From contig CAIOOC010000835.1 of assembly GCA_903859795.1 (NCBI GenBank), positions 1 to 11,218 on the forward strand: a stretch of 11,218 bases of DNA, in the 5' to 3' direction. A program made the translations under genes and the position numbers. The notes below the pieces were generated by a model. That model saw only the letters and a list, made by a program, of their open reading frames with translations. It did no database searches and was not told the DNA's origin. Shown in pieces: positions 1 to 6,153 of this stretch. The stretch comes from an uncultured Bacteroidia bacterium. Lineage in GTDB: Bacteria; Bacteroidota; Bacteroidia; Bacteroidales; Prolixibacteraceae. The first letter of the stretch is position 1, and the number at the start of each line of letters is the position of its first letter.

Positions 1-1
1 C

Positions 2-163
2 ATTGATCGCGAAATAGACCGGCAAAAACGTCTGGCGAATCCTGAATTCAAAGGGGCCTTTCACGAGAAAAAGCCACATCAGTCAAAAAGTTCATTCAGC
101 TTTAATCAGAAGAGCTCTCAGCTCCGTGAAACCAAAGCGAACGGGAGGAAAAGGGGGAGATAG
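2..163 (+). CDS. C-terminal tail of an unidentified protein (5' end outside window)
   Basis: The only plus-strand frame open from the left edge ends at a TAG at 161-163 and gives 53 residues. The segment is strongly basic and hydrophilic. It begins with a charged stretch (IDREIDRQKR), contains NPEFKGAFHEKK, and ends in a Lys/Arg/Gly-rich tail (RKRGR). Such tails are common on RNA-binding enzymes, for example DEAD-box helicases or pseudouridine synthases of Bacteroidota, but no domain remains here to decide and I do not assign a function. The gene converges on the PurF-like gene, with 74 nt between the two stop codons. Confidence 0.55.
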   Translation: MDREIDRQKRLANPEFKGAFHEKKPHQSKSSFSFNQKSSQLRETKANGRKRGR

Positions 164-184
164 AGAATAAAGAAATGAAAAATT

Positions 185-240
185 CAAAGTGCAATACTAT
201 TTTGCATTTTATACTTCATATTTCTCACTTTGCATTTTTA
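185..240. repeat. Degenerate TGCAAA-type short repeats, both orientations
   Basis: The gap holds CAAAGTGCAA (185-194) and two reverse-oriented copies of TTTGCATTTT (201-210 and 230-239). The second of these sits in CACTTTGCATTTTT. The unit resembles the ATGCAAA units at 3388-3408. I read these as low-complexity intergenic repeats of a kind common in Bacteroidota. No coding role is visible. Confidence 0.45.
186..210. terminator. AT-rich hairpin between convergent genes, possible bidirectional terminator
   Basis: The arms 186-194 (AAAGTGCAA) and 202-210 (TTGCATTTT) pair over 9 bp with one G-U and a 7-nt loop. The hairpin lies between the convergent stops at 163 and 238, where a shared terminator would be expected. 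A second, wider pairing (CAAAGTG 185-191 with CACTTTG 226-232) competes with it. The stem is AT-rich and has no clean T-run, so the terminator role is inferred from position. The same bases belong to the TGCAA-type repeats described separately. Confidence 0.35.
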
Positions 241-2139
241 ATACGCTCGTCCCTTAATTCCTTCGATGAAATTTATAAAGGCAGTGTTTACCACTTTATT
301 ACCACCAGGAGTAGGATAGTCGCCTGTAAAATACCAGTCTCCCAGATCATTAGGACAAGCTTTATGCAGATTGTCAACCGTCTGGTAAACGATTTCAACT
401 TCGGCTCTGCAATCGTTGGGCTTAAGCAATTCGGCAATTTTAGCCGATATCTGTTCGTCTGTAAATGGTTTGTAGATATCGGTCACAAAATTGACCATCT
501 CCTCCTTAGGCAGGTGCTGCTGTTGTTTACATTTCTTGTAAACGCTATCAATGACTTTTGATTGCCCCGTATCTTTGAGTAAGCCAATTGCAGCTTCGAA
601 TGCAACAAATTTTCCAAGAATAGCCATATCAATACCGTAACAATCCGGATAGCGAATCTGAGGTGCAGATGAGATGATAATTATCTTTTTGGGTTTCAAC
701 CGGTCAAGTATCTTTAAAATACTTTGTTTTAAAGTAGTCCCACGTACGATAGAGTCATCAATTACAACCAGAGTATCTTTGTGATTTTCAACAATGCCAT
801 AAGTTACATCATAAACATGACCCACAAGATCATCGCGGCTAGAGTCGTCAGCAATGAAAGTGCGCATCTTTACATCCTTGATGGCAATTTTCTCAGTACG
901 TGGCTGGACCGATATAATTTCTTCAATGTCAGTGTCACTGATTGTGGCTCCTAAAGCCCGGATTTTCTCCTTTTTCCAATTTATCAGCTCGCTTCTGATT
1001 CCCTCCATCATTCCCATGAAAGCTGTCTCAGCAGTATTTGGGATATAGGAAAAAACGGTATTTTTAAGATCGTGATTTACCTTTTCCAGGATTATCGGAG
1101 CCAAAAGTATTCCTAACTTCTTACGTTCAAGATAAATATCGCGGTCAGAACCCCGTGAAAAATAAATCCGTTCAAAGGAGCACGACTTGCGAATTTGGGG
1201 AATTCGAACCAGCTCATGCTTCACGGTTCCGTCAGCTTTGATTATCAAGGCATTACCTGGTTTAATCTCATTTACTTCATTCCATCCGACATTCATTACC
1301 GTCTGGATAACAGGTCTCTCTGAAGCAACGACGGCAATCTCATCATCGGCATAATAAAACGCAGGACGGATACCCCACGGATCACGAACAACGAAAGCAT
1401 CCCCATGACCTAGAATTCCGCCTATTGTATAACCACCATCCCAGTCGCGGCTGGCGCGCTCGAGGATTTTCCGAATGTCAAGTTTTTTCTCAATTAAGCC
1501 TGAGATCTCTTTATTTTTATACCCCTCGTTTTTGTGTTGTCTGAATAAAACCTCATTCTCTTCATCAATAAAATGGCCTATCTTCTCAAGAATCGTAACC
1601 GTATCTGTGAACCCTTTGGGATGCTGACCAAGTTCTACAAGCAAATCAAACAATTCGTCGACATTAGTGAGATTAAAATTGCCAGCCAGGACAAGGCTTC
1701 GTGAACGCCAGTTGTTTTGACGCATCACCGGATGTGTATATTCAACGCTGTTGCGGCCAAAGGTGCCGTATCTAAGGTGTCCAAGGTAAACTTCACCAGC
1801 AAAAGGGAGATTTTCCTTAGCCCACACCGGATCGTGAAAACTCTGGGGAAAGTTAACGGCAGCATGATTAAACTCTTTATAGATCTTTCCAAAAACATCT
1901 TTGATTGGATTAGGATCTACTGACCTATGCCGAAAAATATACTCTTTCCCGGGAGATACATTAAGCTTCACTCCAACTGCTCCTCCCCCATCCTGCCCCC
2001 GGTTATGCTGCTTTTCCATTAACAGGTAGAGCTTATTCACCCCGTATTGCCAGGTGCCATATTTTAAGCGATAGTATTCCAGTGGTTTAAGCAATCTGAT
2101 CAGGGCAATTCCACATTCATGTTTTATTTGTTCGCTCAT
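238..2139 (-). CDS. purF: Long-form amidophosphoribosyltransferase (PurF-like)
   Basis: Glutamine PRPP amidotransferase, the first step of de novo purine synthesis, transfers glutamine ammonia to PRPP to give phosphoribosylamine. Start MSEQIKHE|CG implies removal of an 8-residue propeptide to expose Cys9 as the nucleophile, as in Bacillus PurF. The N-terminal glutaminase domain has a QHNRGQD region (44-50), GHLRYGTFG (120-128) and GNFNLTN (153-159). The phosphoribosyltransferase domain has CSFERIYF (320-327) and a textbook PRPP loop, VVIDDSIVRGTT (458-469). At 633 residues it is well above the usual 470-510, with extra sequence around 60-115 and 185-225 and a longer C-terminus. The usual oxyanion-hole Gly of NGNLTN is Phe155. 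The Bacillus-type C-terminal Fe-S cysteines are missing (GDWYFTGDYP, 600-609). Identity as a family member is firm; whether it is the main purine enzyme or a paralog is not settled here. It lies 15 nt downstream of the SPOR gene. Confidence 0.93.
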   Translation of the reverse strand: MSEQIKHECGIALIRLLKPLEYYRLKYGTWQYGVNKLYLLMEKQHNRGQDGGGAVGVKLNVSPGKEYIFRHRSVDPNPIKDVFGKIYKEFNHAAVNFPQSFHDPVWAKENLPFAGEVYLGHLRYGTFGRNSVEYTHPVMRQNNWRSRSLVLAGNFNLTNVDELFDLLVELGQHPKGFTDTVTILEKIGHFIDEENEVLFRQHKNEGYKNKEISGLIEKKLDIRKILERASRDWDGGYTIGGILGHGDAFVVRDPWGIRPAFYYADDEIAVVASERPVIQTVMNVGWNEVNEIKPGNALIIKADGTVKHELVRIPQIRKSCSFERIYFSRGSDRDIYLERKKLGILLAPIILEKVNHDLKNTVFSYIPNTAETAFMGMMEGIRSELINWKKEKIRALGATISDTDIEEIISVQPRTEKIAIKDVKMRTFIADDSSRDDLVGHVYDVTYGIVENHKDTLVVIDDSIVRGTTLKQSILKILDRLKPKKIIIISSAPQIRYPDCYGIDMAILGKFVAFEAAIGLLKDTGQSKVIDSVYKKCKQQQHLPKEEMVNFVTDIYKPFTDEQISAKIAELLKPNDCRAEVEIVYQTVDNLHKACPNDLGDWYFTGDYPTPGGNKVVNTAFINFIEGIKGRAY

Positions 2140-2154
2140 CCTGGATATTCCTGA

Positions 2155-2628
2155 TTAGTTTATTGTTGTTAAATTTAATAATTCGGGTAAAGCAATCTCC
2201 TCAGCAACAATAAAAGCATTTGGGAATTTAAAGAGCAGTGATTTCTGCATTTTTAATGCTTCACTTTTTGTTCTGAAGTTTCCTACCCTTACAATGAAGT
2301 CCGGTGATTTAAAAAATAAATACGTTTTAACATCGGGATATGAGGAGAGGAATTCGGTTTTGATTCTGATTGCCTGTTGGTGTGCATTCTCTCCGGATCC
2401 AAAAAAAAGCTGCAGCCTGAATCCACTCATTGTACTACTCTTCCGACTTTGATCTGCCTGCTGTCTGAGGAGCTCGTTAATCCTTGAATCACATTGTATG
2501 TTAAGCTTTTCCCATATCTTCAGAGAATCCGGGTCATTTGCCCCGTTCACCGCAACAGACGTCCGGAGTTTCGAAGAAAATCCAACTACAGACGTAAATA
2601 ACAAAAGCAGGATGATCGTATATTTCAC
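2155..2628 (-). CDS. Secreted SPOR-domain protein
   Basis: This is a small 157-residue exported protein. Residues 1-19 form a signal peptide (MKYTIILLLLFTSVVGFSS). A short polar, partly helical linker covers 20-67, and a SPOR domain covers about 68-150, recognisable from GFRLQLFFGSG, the Ala/Lys-rich helix after it, FIVRVGNFRTKSEA (111-124) and FPNAFIVAEEI (135-145). SPOR domains bind peptidoglycan glycan strands stripped of stem peptides, so an envelope or periplasmic location is likely. The start is GTG at 2628; the in-frame TAA nine codons upstream region offers no ATG, and this start yields the full signal peptide. The gene sits first in a probable two-gene unit with the PurF-like gene. 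The functional link between them is not evident. Confidence 0.85.
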   Translation of the reverse strand: MKYTIILLLLFTSVVGFSSKLRTSVAVNGANDPDSLKIWEKLNIQCDSRINELLRQQADQSRKSSTMSGFRLQLFFGSGENAHQQAIRIKTEFLSSYPDVKTYLFFKSPDFIVRVGNFRTKSEALKMQKSLLFKFPNAFIVAEEIALPELLNLTTIN

Positions 2629-2679
2629 TCGAATAAATTTAGATTAACTTACTTATTGTTAGATTCTTGATTCTCGTGG

Positions 2680-2821
2680 AACCCTCGTGAATTTTATTCA
2701 TCCTTTTTGTGAAGGCCGGCTCATGAGGGTTTCATCTGAAAATAAATTGACAATTAATGGTCAGATGGAATAGCCATGAAAAGATTCTTACTATCGCTGG
2801 TATTTAGCAATCATGGCTATT
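2680..2821 (-). promoter_or_regulatory. Three contiguous helices, candidate structured leader of the SPOR-purF transcript
   Basis: Three inverted repeats follow one another with single-base linkers. Helix A is AACCCTCGTGA (2680-2690) with TCATGAGGGTT (2721-2731): 11 pairs, one of them G-U. Helix B is CATCTGA (2733-2739) with TCAGATG (2761-2767): 7 perfect pairs. Helix C is AATAGCCATGA (2769-2779) with TCATGGCTATT (2811-2821): 11 perfect pairs, with a further small GCT/AGC pairing possible in its 31-nt loop. The flanking genes diverge, so a terminator is not expected. A minus-strand TATATTTG at 2847-2854 would start a transcript just before helix C and give a leader of roughly 210 nt. The strand is assigned on that basis. 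I do not recognise a known riboswitch class. Confidence 0.5.
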
Positions 2822-2846
2822 TCATTTTCCTGTATTTTTTATCCTG

Positions 2847-2854
2847 CAAATATA
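2847..2854 (-). promoter_or_regulatory. Candidate Bacteroidota -7 element TATATTTG for SPOR-purF
   Basis: The plus strand reads CAAATATA, so the minus strand reads TATATTTG followed by CAGG. This fits the TAnnTTTG -7 consensus of the Bacteroidota housekeeping sigma factor. I see no good TTG -33 element at the usual distance, which lowers confidence. Transcription would start at about 2840. Confidence 0.45.
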
Positions 2855-2880
2855 AGCAAATTCAATTGGCTTGAAATATA

Positions 2881-2924
2881 TGACAATTGACAAGTATTAA
2901 TTGTTCATTAACTTTTAATTGTCA
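2881..2924 (+). promoter_or_regulatory. Inverted repeat TGACAATT...AATTGTCA, possible operator
   Basis: Perfect 8-bp arms (2881-2888 and 2917-2924) are separated by 28 nt. The right arm ends 29 nt before the TACTTTTG element of the next gene, so the pair spans the region upstream of and near its -33 position. Half-sites of the same sequence (TTGACAATT) occur at 2747-2755 and inside the start of the CMD gene near 3025. Binding by a regulator is inferred only. Confidence 0.3.
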
Positions 2925-2953
2925 TTTTCATACTAAGAATGGTTAAATGGTGA

Positions 2954-2961
2954 TACTTTTG
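2954..2961 (+). promoter_or_regulatory. Candidate -7 element TACTTTTG for the CMD/AhpD gene
   Basis: TACTTTTG matches TAnnTTTG exactly and lies 52 nt before the ATG at 3014. The -33 position has no clear TTG. The distance implies a leader of about 45 nt, with no Shine-Dalgarno sequence before the ATG, as is usual in this phylum. Confidence 0.55.
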
Positions 2962-3013
2962 TGGAAATTACCCGAATGATAAAAATCTGACAAATACTTC
3001 AAAATAGTTTAAT

Positions 3014-3379
3014 ATGAGTGAGTTAATTGACAATTTTCGTTCCTACAGGGAAAATATGAACGCGAAAATTCTGGCTTCAGATAATAAGGTGATGAAGAGA
3101 ATATACAATATTGATACAAACACCTATATGGATGGGGCGCTTACGTCTAGGACAAAGGAGATGCTCGGACTTGTCAGTTCGATGGTATTGAGGTGTGATG
3201 ACTGTGTGAAATATCACCTTGAAAAGTGTCATGAGCTGGGTTTAAGTGCTGAAGAGCTTTTCGAGATTTTCTCGGTCGCAAATCTTGTAGGGGGTACTAT
3301 CGTTATTCCTCACACCAGAAGGGCTCTGGAATATTGGGAAGCGTTGGAAGCGGAAAAAGCTAAAGAGCATAAGGACTAA
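3014..3379 (+). CDS. Carboxymuconolactone decarboxylase / AhpD-like CxxC protein
   Basis: This 121-residue all-helical protein belongs to the CMD/AhpD superfamily. The core is TKEMLGLVSSMVLRCDDCVKYHLEKC, with Glu49, the redox pair Cys61-x-x-Cys64 and His68 arranged as in the AhpD proton-relay and thiol site. It is followed by ALGLS-type and FEIFSVANLVGG helices (73-94). Full-length members of this size are commonly annotated as alkylhydroperoxidases. Thiol-based peroxide or disulfide chemistry in the cytosol is the likely role, but the substrate is unknown. The ATG follows an A/T-rich stretch without a Shine-Dalgarno sequence, and the TAA is at 3377-3379. The U32 gene follows after 38 nt containing short repeats, so co-transcription is possible. 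Confidence 0.88.
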   Translation: MSELIDNFRSYRENMNAKILASDNKVMKRIYNIDTNTYMDGALTSRTKEMLGLVSSMVLRCDDCVKYHLEKCHELGLSAEELFEIFSVANLVGGTIVIPHTRRALEYWEALEAEKAKEHKD

Positions 3380-3387
3380 TAGAATCA

Positions 3388-3408
3388 ATGCAAAATAAAA
3401 AATGCAAA
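3388..3408 (+). repeat. Heptamer-spaced ATGCAAA repeat
   Basis: ATGCAAA occurs at 3388-3394 and 3402-3408, exactly 14 nt apart, with the A/T heptamer ATAAAAA between them. This gives three units in a 7-nt register. The array fills the 38-nt gap between the CMD gene and the U32 gene, and its unit matches the TGCAAA elements at 185-240. Confidence 0.5.
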
Positions 3409-3417
3409 TTTTAACCG

Positions 3418-5244
3418 ATGATATCTGCCAAAACAATTGAATTACTTGCTCCGGCAAAGAATCTCTTGTGTGGTCGAGCGGCAATTAGGCACGGGGCAGA
3501 CGCAATTTACATTGGCGGTCCGAAATTTAGTGCACGGGAAAATGCTGGCAATTCGATACAGGATATAGAAAAATTAGTTTCTGAAGCCCATATTTTTGGT
3601 GTAAAAGTGTTTGTTGCTCTCAATACTATATTGTATGACAATGAATTGGAAGAAGCAAGAAGTCAGATTAATAATCTATATGAAATTGGCATCGATGCTT
3701 TAATTATTCAGGACCTTGGTATCCTTGAAATGGATTTACCACCAATCGCATTGCATGCAAGTACCCAGCTTCACAACTACCTTCCTGAACAATTGAAATT
3801 TTTGGAGGCTGTTCATTTTAAACGTGCGGTTCTTGCACGTGAACTGACTCTTGAACAAATAAGGGAGATCCGGAATCAGACCTCAATAGAGCTGGAAGCA
3901 TTCGTTCACGGTGCACTATGTGTGAGTTTCAGCGGCCGCTGTTATCTTAGTCATGCTATTGGAGGGCGTAGCGCGAACAGGGGAGCCTGTGCGCAACCAT
4001 GCCGAAAACTTTACACGCTCTACGATGCTGAAAAAAAAGTTATTACCTCCGATCAGCACCTGATGTCGCTCAAAGACCTCAATCAATCTCATTCTATCAA
4101 TGACCTGGTGGAAGCGGGTGTTCAGTCTCTTAAAATTGAAGGCCGCCTGAAAGAGGTCGATTATGTGAAAAATATCACTGCATTCTACCGTCAAAAGATT
4201 GACGCTTTCCTGGAGGACCGCTCTGATTTTAAACCAGCCTCTGCAGGTAAAGTGACCGTAAACTTTGAGACCAATCCTGCGAAGTCGTTTAATCGTGGCG
4301 CTACCAATTATTTCCTCTATGGCCGGTCAAAGGAGATCACATCTTTTGGTTCCCCAAAATTTCTGGGAGAACCTGCGGGATTAGTGACGATGGTTGCACA
4401 AAACTATTTTGAACTCGCTACCACGCTGAAAATTGCGAATAACGATGGTTTGGTGTTTATTCAAAAATCTGGAGAAAGCGTTGGAATTAAGGTAAATACA
4501 TCTGAGAATACCAGAATCTTTCCAGACAAGATGAACGGAATTTTTACTGGTGCCAAAATTTATCGAAATTACGACCATCATTTCCAGCAGGAACTTAATG
4601 CCGATCTGACCCTTCGGAAAATCAGGGTAAATATCGAAATAGGTGAACTTAAAAACGGATTTCTGTTCAAGGTCATTGATGAAACAGGAATTAATGTCAC
4701 AATAAATCAGGAGCTTACTAAAACTTCCGCCCGCGATCCTGAAAAATCGAAAGAGACAATTATCCATCAACTTTCAAAAACAGGTGAAACGCCATATATT
4801 GTATCCAAACTGGAAACTAATGGAACTGAAAAATATTTTTTCCAGGCTTCGGCACTCAATGCAATCAGACGGAATCTACTTGATAAACTGACTGAATTTC
4901 GAATGGTAAAGACTACGGATAACATTATTAATGAGCCTAATAGCTTTCCTTACCCTTCAAAACATATTGGTTTTGAAGGAAATATCAGCAACAGGTTAGC
5001 AAGACAATTCTTTATGCGTCATGGTGTTGAAAATCCGGGAATGGCGTTCGAAAGACAATCTGAGCATCATGGGAAGACCGTAATGACCACCAGGCATTGT
5101 CTGAAATACCAATTGGGATTTTGTCCTAAATTTGGGGGTACCAAACCTGACAATTTCAGTGAACCTTTTTTTCTTAACGATGGGAGAAATGAATTAAGGC
5201 TCGATTTCGACTGTGCTCAGTGTGTAATGAAGGTGATCTATTAG
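3418..5244 (+). CDS. U32-family protein (RlhA/TrhP-like, probable RNA hydroxylase)
   Basis: This 608-residue protein is named peptidase U32 for historical reasons. Characterised relatives (RlhA, TrhP, UbiU/V) are prephenate-dependent RNA hydroxylases or ubiquinone hydroxylases, so RNA hydroxylation is more likely than proteolysis. The N-terminal TIM-barrel-like domain starts ELLAPAKN (9-16) and includes GADAIYIGG (26-34). It carries the family signature EAFVHGALCVSFSGRCYLS (160-178) and then RGACAQPCR (188-196). Cys168, Cys175, Cys191 and Cys195 would hold the 4Fe-4S cluster. A middle beta-rich region (about 275-480) resembles the DUF3656-type insert of RlhA-size proteins. The C-terminus has a second Cys group: RHCLKYQLGFC (Cys561, Cys569) and FDCAQC (Cys599, Cys602). 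The start is ATG 3418, immediately ahead of the conserved barrel strand. The exact RNA substrate cannot be read from the sequence. Confidence 0.88.
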   Translation: MISAKTIELLAPAKNLLCGRAAIRHGADAIYIGGPKFSARENAGNSIQDIEKLVSEAHIFGVKVFVALNTILYDNELEEARSQINNLYEIGIDALIIQDLGILEMDLPPIALHASTQLHNYLPEQLKFLEAVHFKRAVLARELTLEQIREIRNQTSIELEAFVHGALCVSFSGRCYLSHAIGGRSANRGACAQPCRKLYTLYDAEKKVITSDQHLMSLKDLNQSHSINDLVEAGVQSLKIEGRLKEVDYVKNITAFYRQKIDAFLEDRSDFKPASAGKVTVNFETNPAKSFNRGATNYFLYGRSKEITSFGSPKFLGEPAGLVTMVAQNYFELATTLKIANNDGLVFIQKSGESVGIKVNTSENTRIFPDKMNGIFTGAKIYRNYDHHFQQELNADLTLRKIRVNIEIGELKNGFLFKVIDETGINVTINQELTKTSARDPEKSKETIIHQLSKTGETPYIVSKLETNGTEKYFFQASALNAIRRNLLDKLTEFRMVKTTDNIINEPNSFPYPSKHIGFEGNISNRLARQFFMRHGVENPGMAFERQSEHHGKTVMTTRHCLKYQLGFCPKFGGTKPDNFSEPFFLNDGRNELRLDFDCAQCVMKVIY

Positions 5245-5245
5245 C

Positions 5246-5273
5246 GTCTGGCAGTAGGCAACTGGCGTCTTGC
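5246..5273 (+). repeat. Four-unit heptamer array (consensus about NNNTGGC)
   Basis: Four consecutive 7-nt units read GTCTGGC, AGTAGGC, AACTGGC and GTCTTGC, starting two bases after the U32 stop codon. All end in GC, and three end in GGC. Degenerate heptamer arrays of this style are familiar in Bacteroidota intergenic DNA. The array supplies the left arm of a long inverted repeat with 5359-5373. Confidence 0.55.
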
Positions 5274-5373
5274 TCACGTTCAAATCATATAAATTCTTTA
5301 ATTTAAAAGATTATTATTTTAGAATTTCAATAAATTTATGGCTTGATTCAACTTGCATGTTGCCTATTGCCAG
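5248..5373 (+). repeat. Long inverted repeat flanking about 96 nt, U32/AlbA_2 intergenic gap
   Basis: The left arm CTGGCAGTAGGCAAC (5248-5262) and right arm GTTGCCTATTGCCAG (5359-5373) pair over 15 bp, 14 of them Watson-Crick plus one G-U, and two further outer pairs follow one mismatch. The right arm is also in heptamer register (TGTTGCC, TATTGCC at 5358-5371). The enclosed 5263-5358 is very A/T-rich with no supported gene. On RNA it would form a long stem after the U32 stop; it could act as a transcript 3'-end stabiliser, a terminator or a mobile short repeat. No target-site duplication is evident. Confidence 0.55.
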
Positions 5374-5420
5374 CCGTCAGAATTTTAAACAAATAGCCAG
5401 CTCAATAAGTTATTTATGCA

Positions 5421-6074
5421 ATGAGTCTGAGATTATTCAAAATGATTGCTGAAGGGGAGCACCAGAAGCAGGATTTTAAATATTGTATTAACGATTCGCG
5501 TAAAATTGCGCGGTCAATGGTCGCATTCTCCAATGCCGACGGAGGCCGTTTATTGCTGGGGATCAGGGATAATGGCTCGGTTGCCGGAGTAAAAAGTGAC
5601 GAAGAATATTACATGGCAGAAGCAGCGGCAAAACTCTACAGCAAGCCTCCGGTAGATTTTCAGACACAACAATGGGTAATCGAAGGAAAGACTGTATTGG
5701 AAATTGTGATACCCAGGAGTGCTGGAATTCCCCATTATGCTCAGAACGACGAGGGAAAATGGCTTGTATATATCCGTAAAGATGACCAGAATATTGTTGC
5801 TCCAGGTATCCTGCTAAAGGTGTGGGAGCAGGAGAAAAATCCCCGGGGAGTTTTTATTAGCTTCACAGACGAGGAAAAACGGGTACTCACCTTACTTGAA
5901 TCTGAACAACATCTTTCTCTTAACCAGTTCGCCAGAAAAGCTAAACTTCCCCGCTGGAAAGGTGAAAAGATACTCGTAAATCTAATTGTAATCGGGATCG
6001 TCGGGATGGAGATGAGCGAGTCAGGGACAAGGTTTTTTCTCAGGGAAGATTTTGAGGATAAATCCACCTATTAA
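5421..6074 (+). CDS. AlbA_2 (Schlafen-like) domain protein with C-terminal winged helix
   Basis: This 217-residue protein has an N-terminal AlbA_2/Schlafen-type domain. EGEHQKQDFKY (11-21) corresponds to the usual E-x-EFK entry. KIARSMVAFSNADGGRLLLGIRDNGSVAGV (28-57) is the family core, in which the common pattern is AFAN-GG-l-GV-D-G-GV. The domain extends to about 130 (WLVYIRKDDQNI, 114-125). Residues about 148-210 look like a winged helix: TDEEKRVLTLL, then SLNQFARKAKLPRWKGEKILVNLIVIGIV, then a beta-wing. Proteins of this family are usually called putative ATP-binding or DNA-binding proteins; some related Schlafen domains are nucleases or sit in defence loci, but no such partner is present here. 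The ATG at 5421 fits the domain; Met8 is an alternative. It ends 79 nt before the next ATG. Confidence 0.8.
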   Translation: MSLRLFKMIAEGEHQKQDFKYCINDSRKIARSMVAFSNADGGRLLLGIRDNGSVAGVKSDEEYYMAEAAAKLYSKPPVDFQTQQWVIEGKTVLEIVIPRSAGIPHYAQNDEGKWLVYIRKDDQNIVAPGILLKVWEQEKNPRGVFISFTDEEKRVLTLLESEQHLSLNQFARKAKLPRWKGEKILVNLIVIGIVGMEMSESGTRFFLREDFEDKSTY

Positions 6075-6153
6075 TCAAAATCTTGGATTTAAACTTTTTC
6101 ACATCGTACTCAGGCGGATTATGGTTAAATTGATACTGATAAAATTTAAAAAT

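Noticed and set aside
175..561. 128-codon plus-strand frame beginning in the convergent gap
   Set aside because: It overlaps the strongly supported PurF-like gene in antisense and has no domain or composition typical of a protein.
2776..2888. A short frame starting ATG AAA AGA with a signal-like start (MKRFLLSLVF), which with one frameshift would continue into a lipobox-like ISFSC and suggests a decayed lipoprotein gene
   Set aside because: Without the frameshift it is 32 codons and ends at 2874; the ATG and following bases are the arms of helix C, so the coding resemblance may be accidental. No downstream homologous body remains.
5270..5452. 60-codon plus-strand frame in the U32/AlbA_2 gap
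   Set aside because: It runs through the heptamer array and inverted repeat, has no recognisable domain and overlaps the start of the AlbA_2 gene.
6052..6153. N-terminal extension of the propeller-phosphoesterase from TTG 6052
   Set aside because: It would overlap the AlbA_2 gene and bury the signal peptide; ATG 6154 gives a normal secretion signal.
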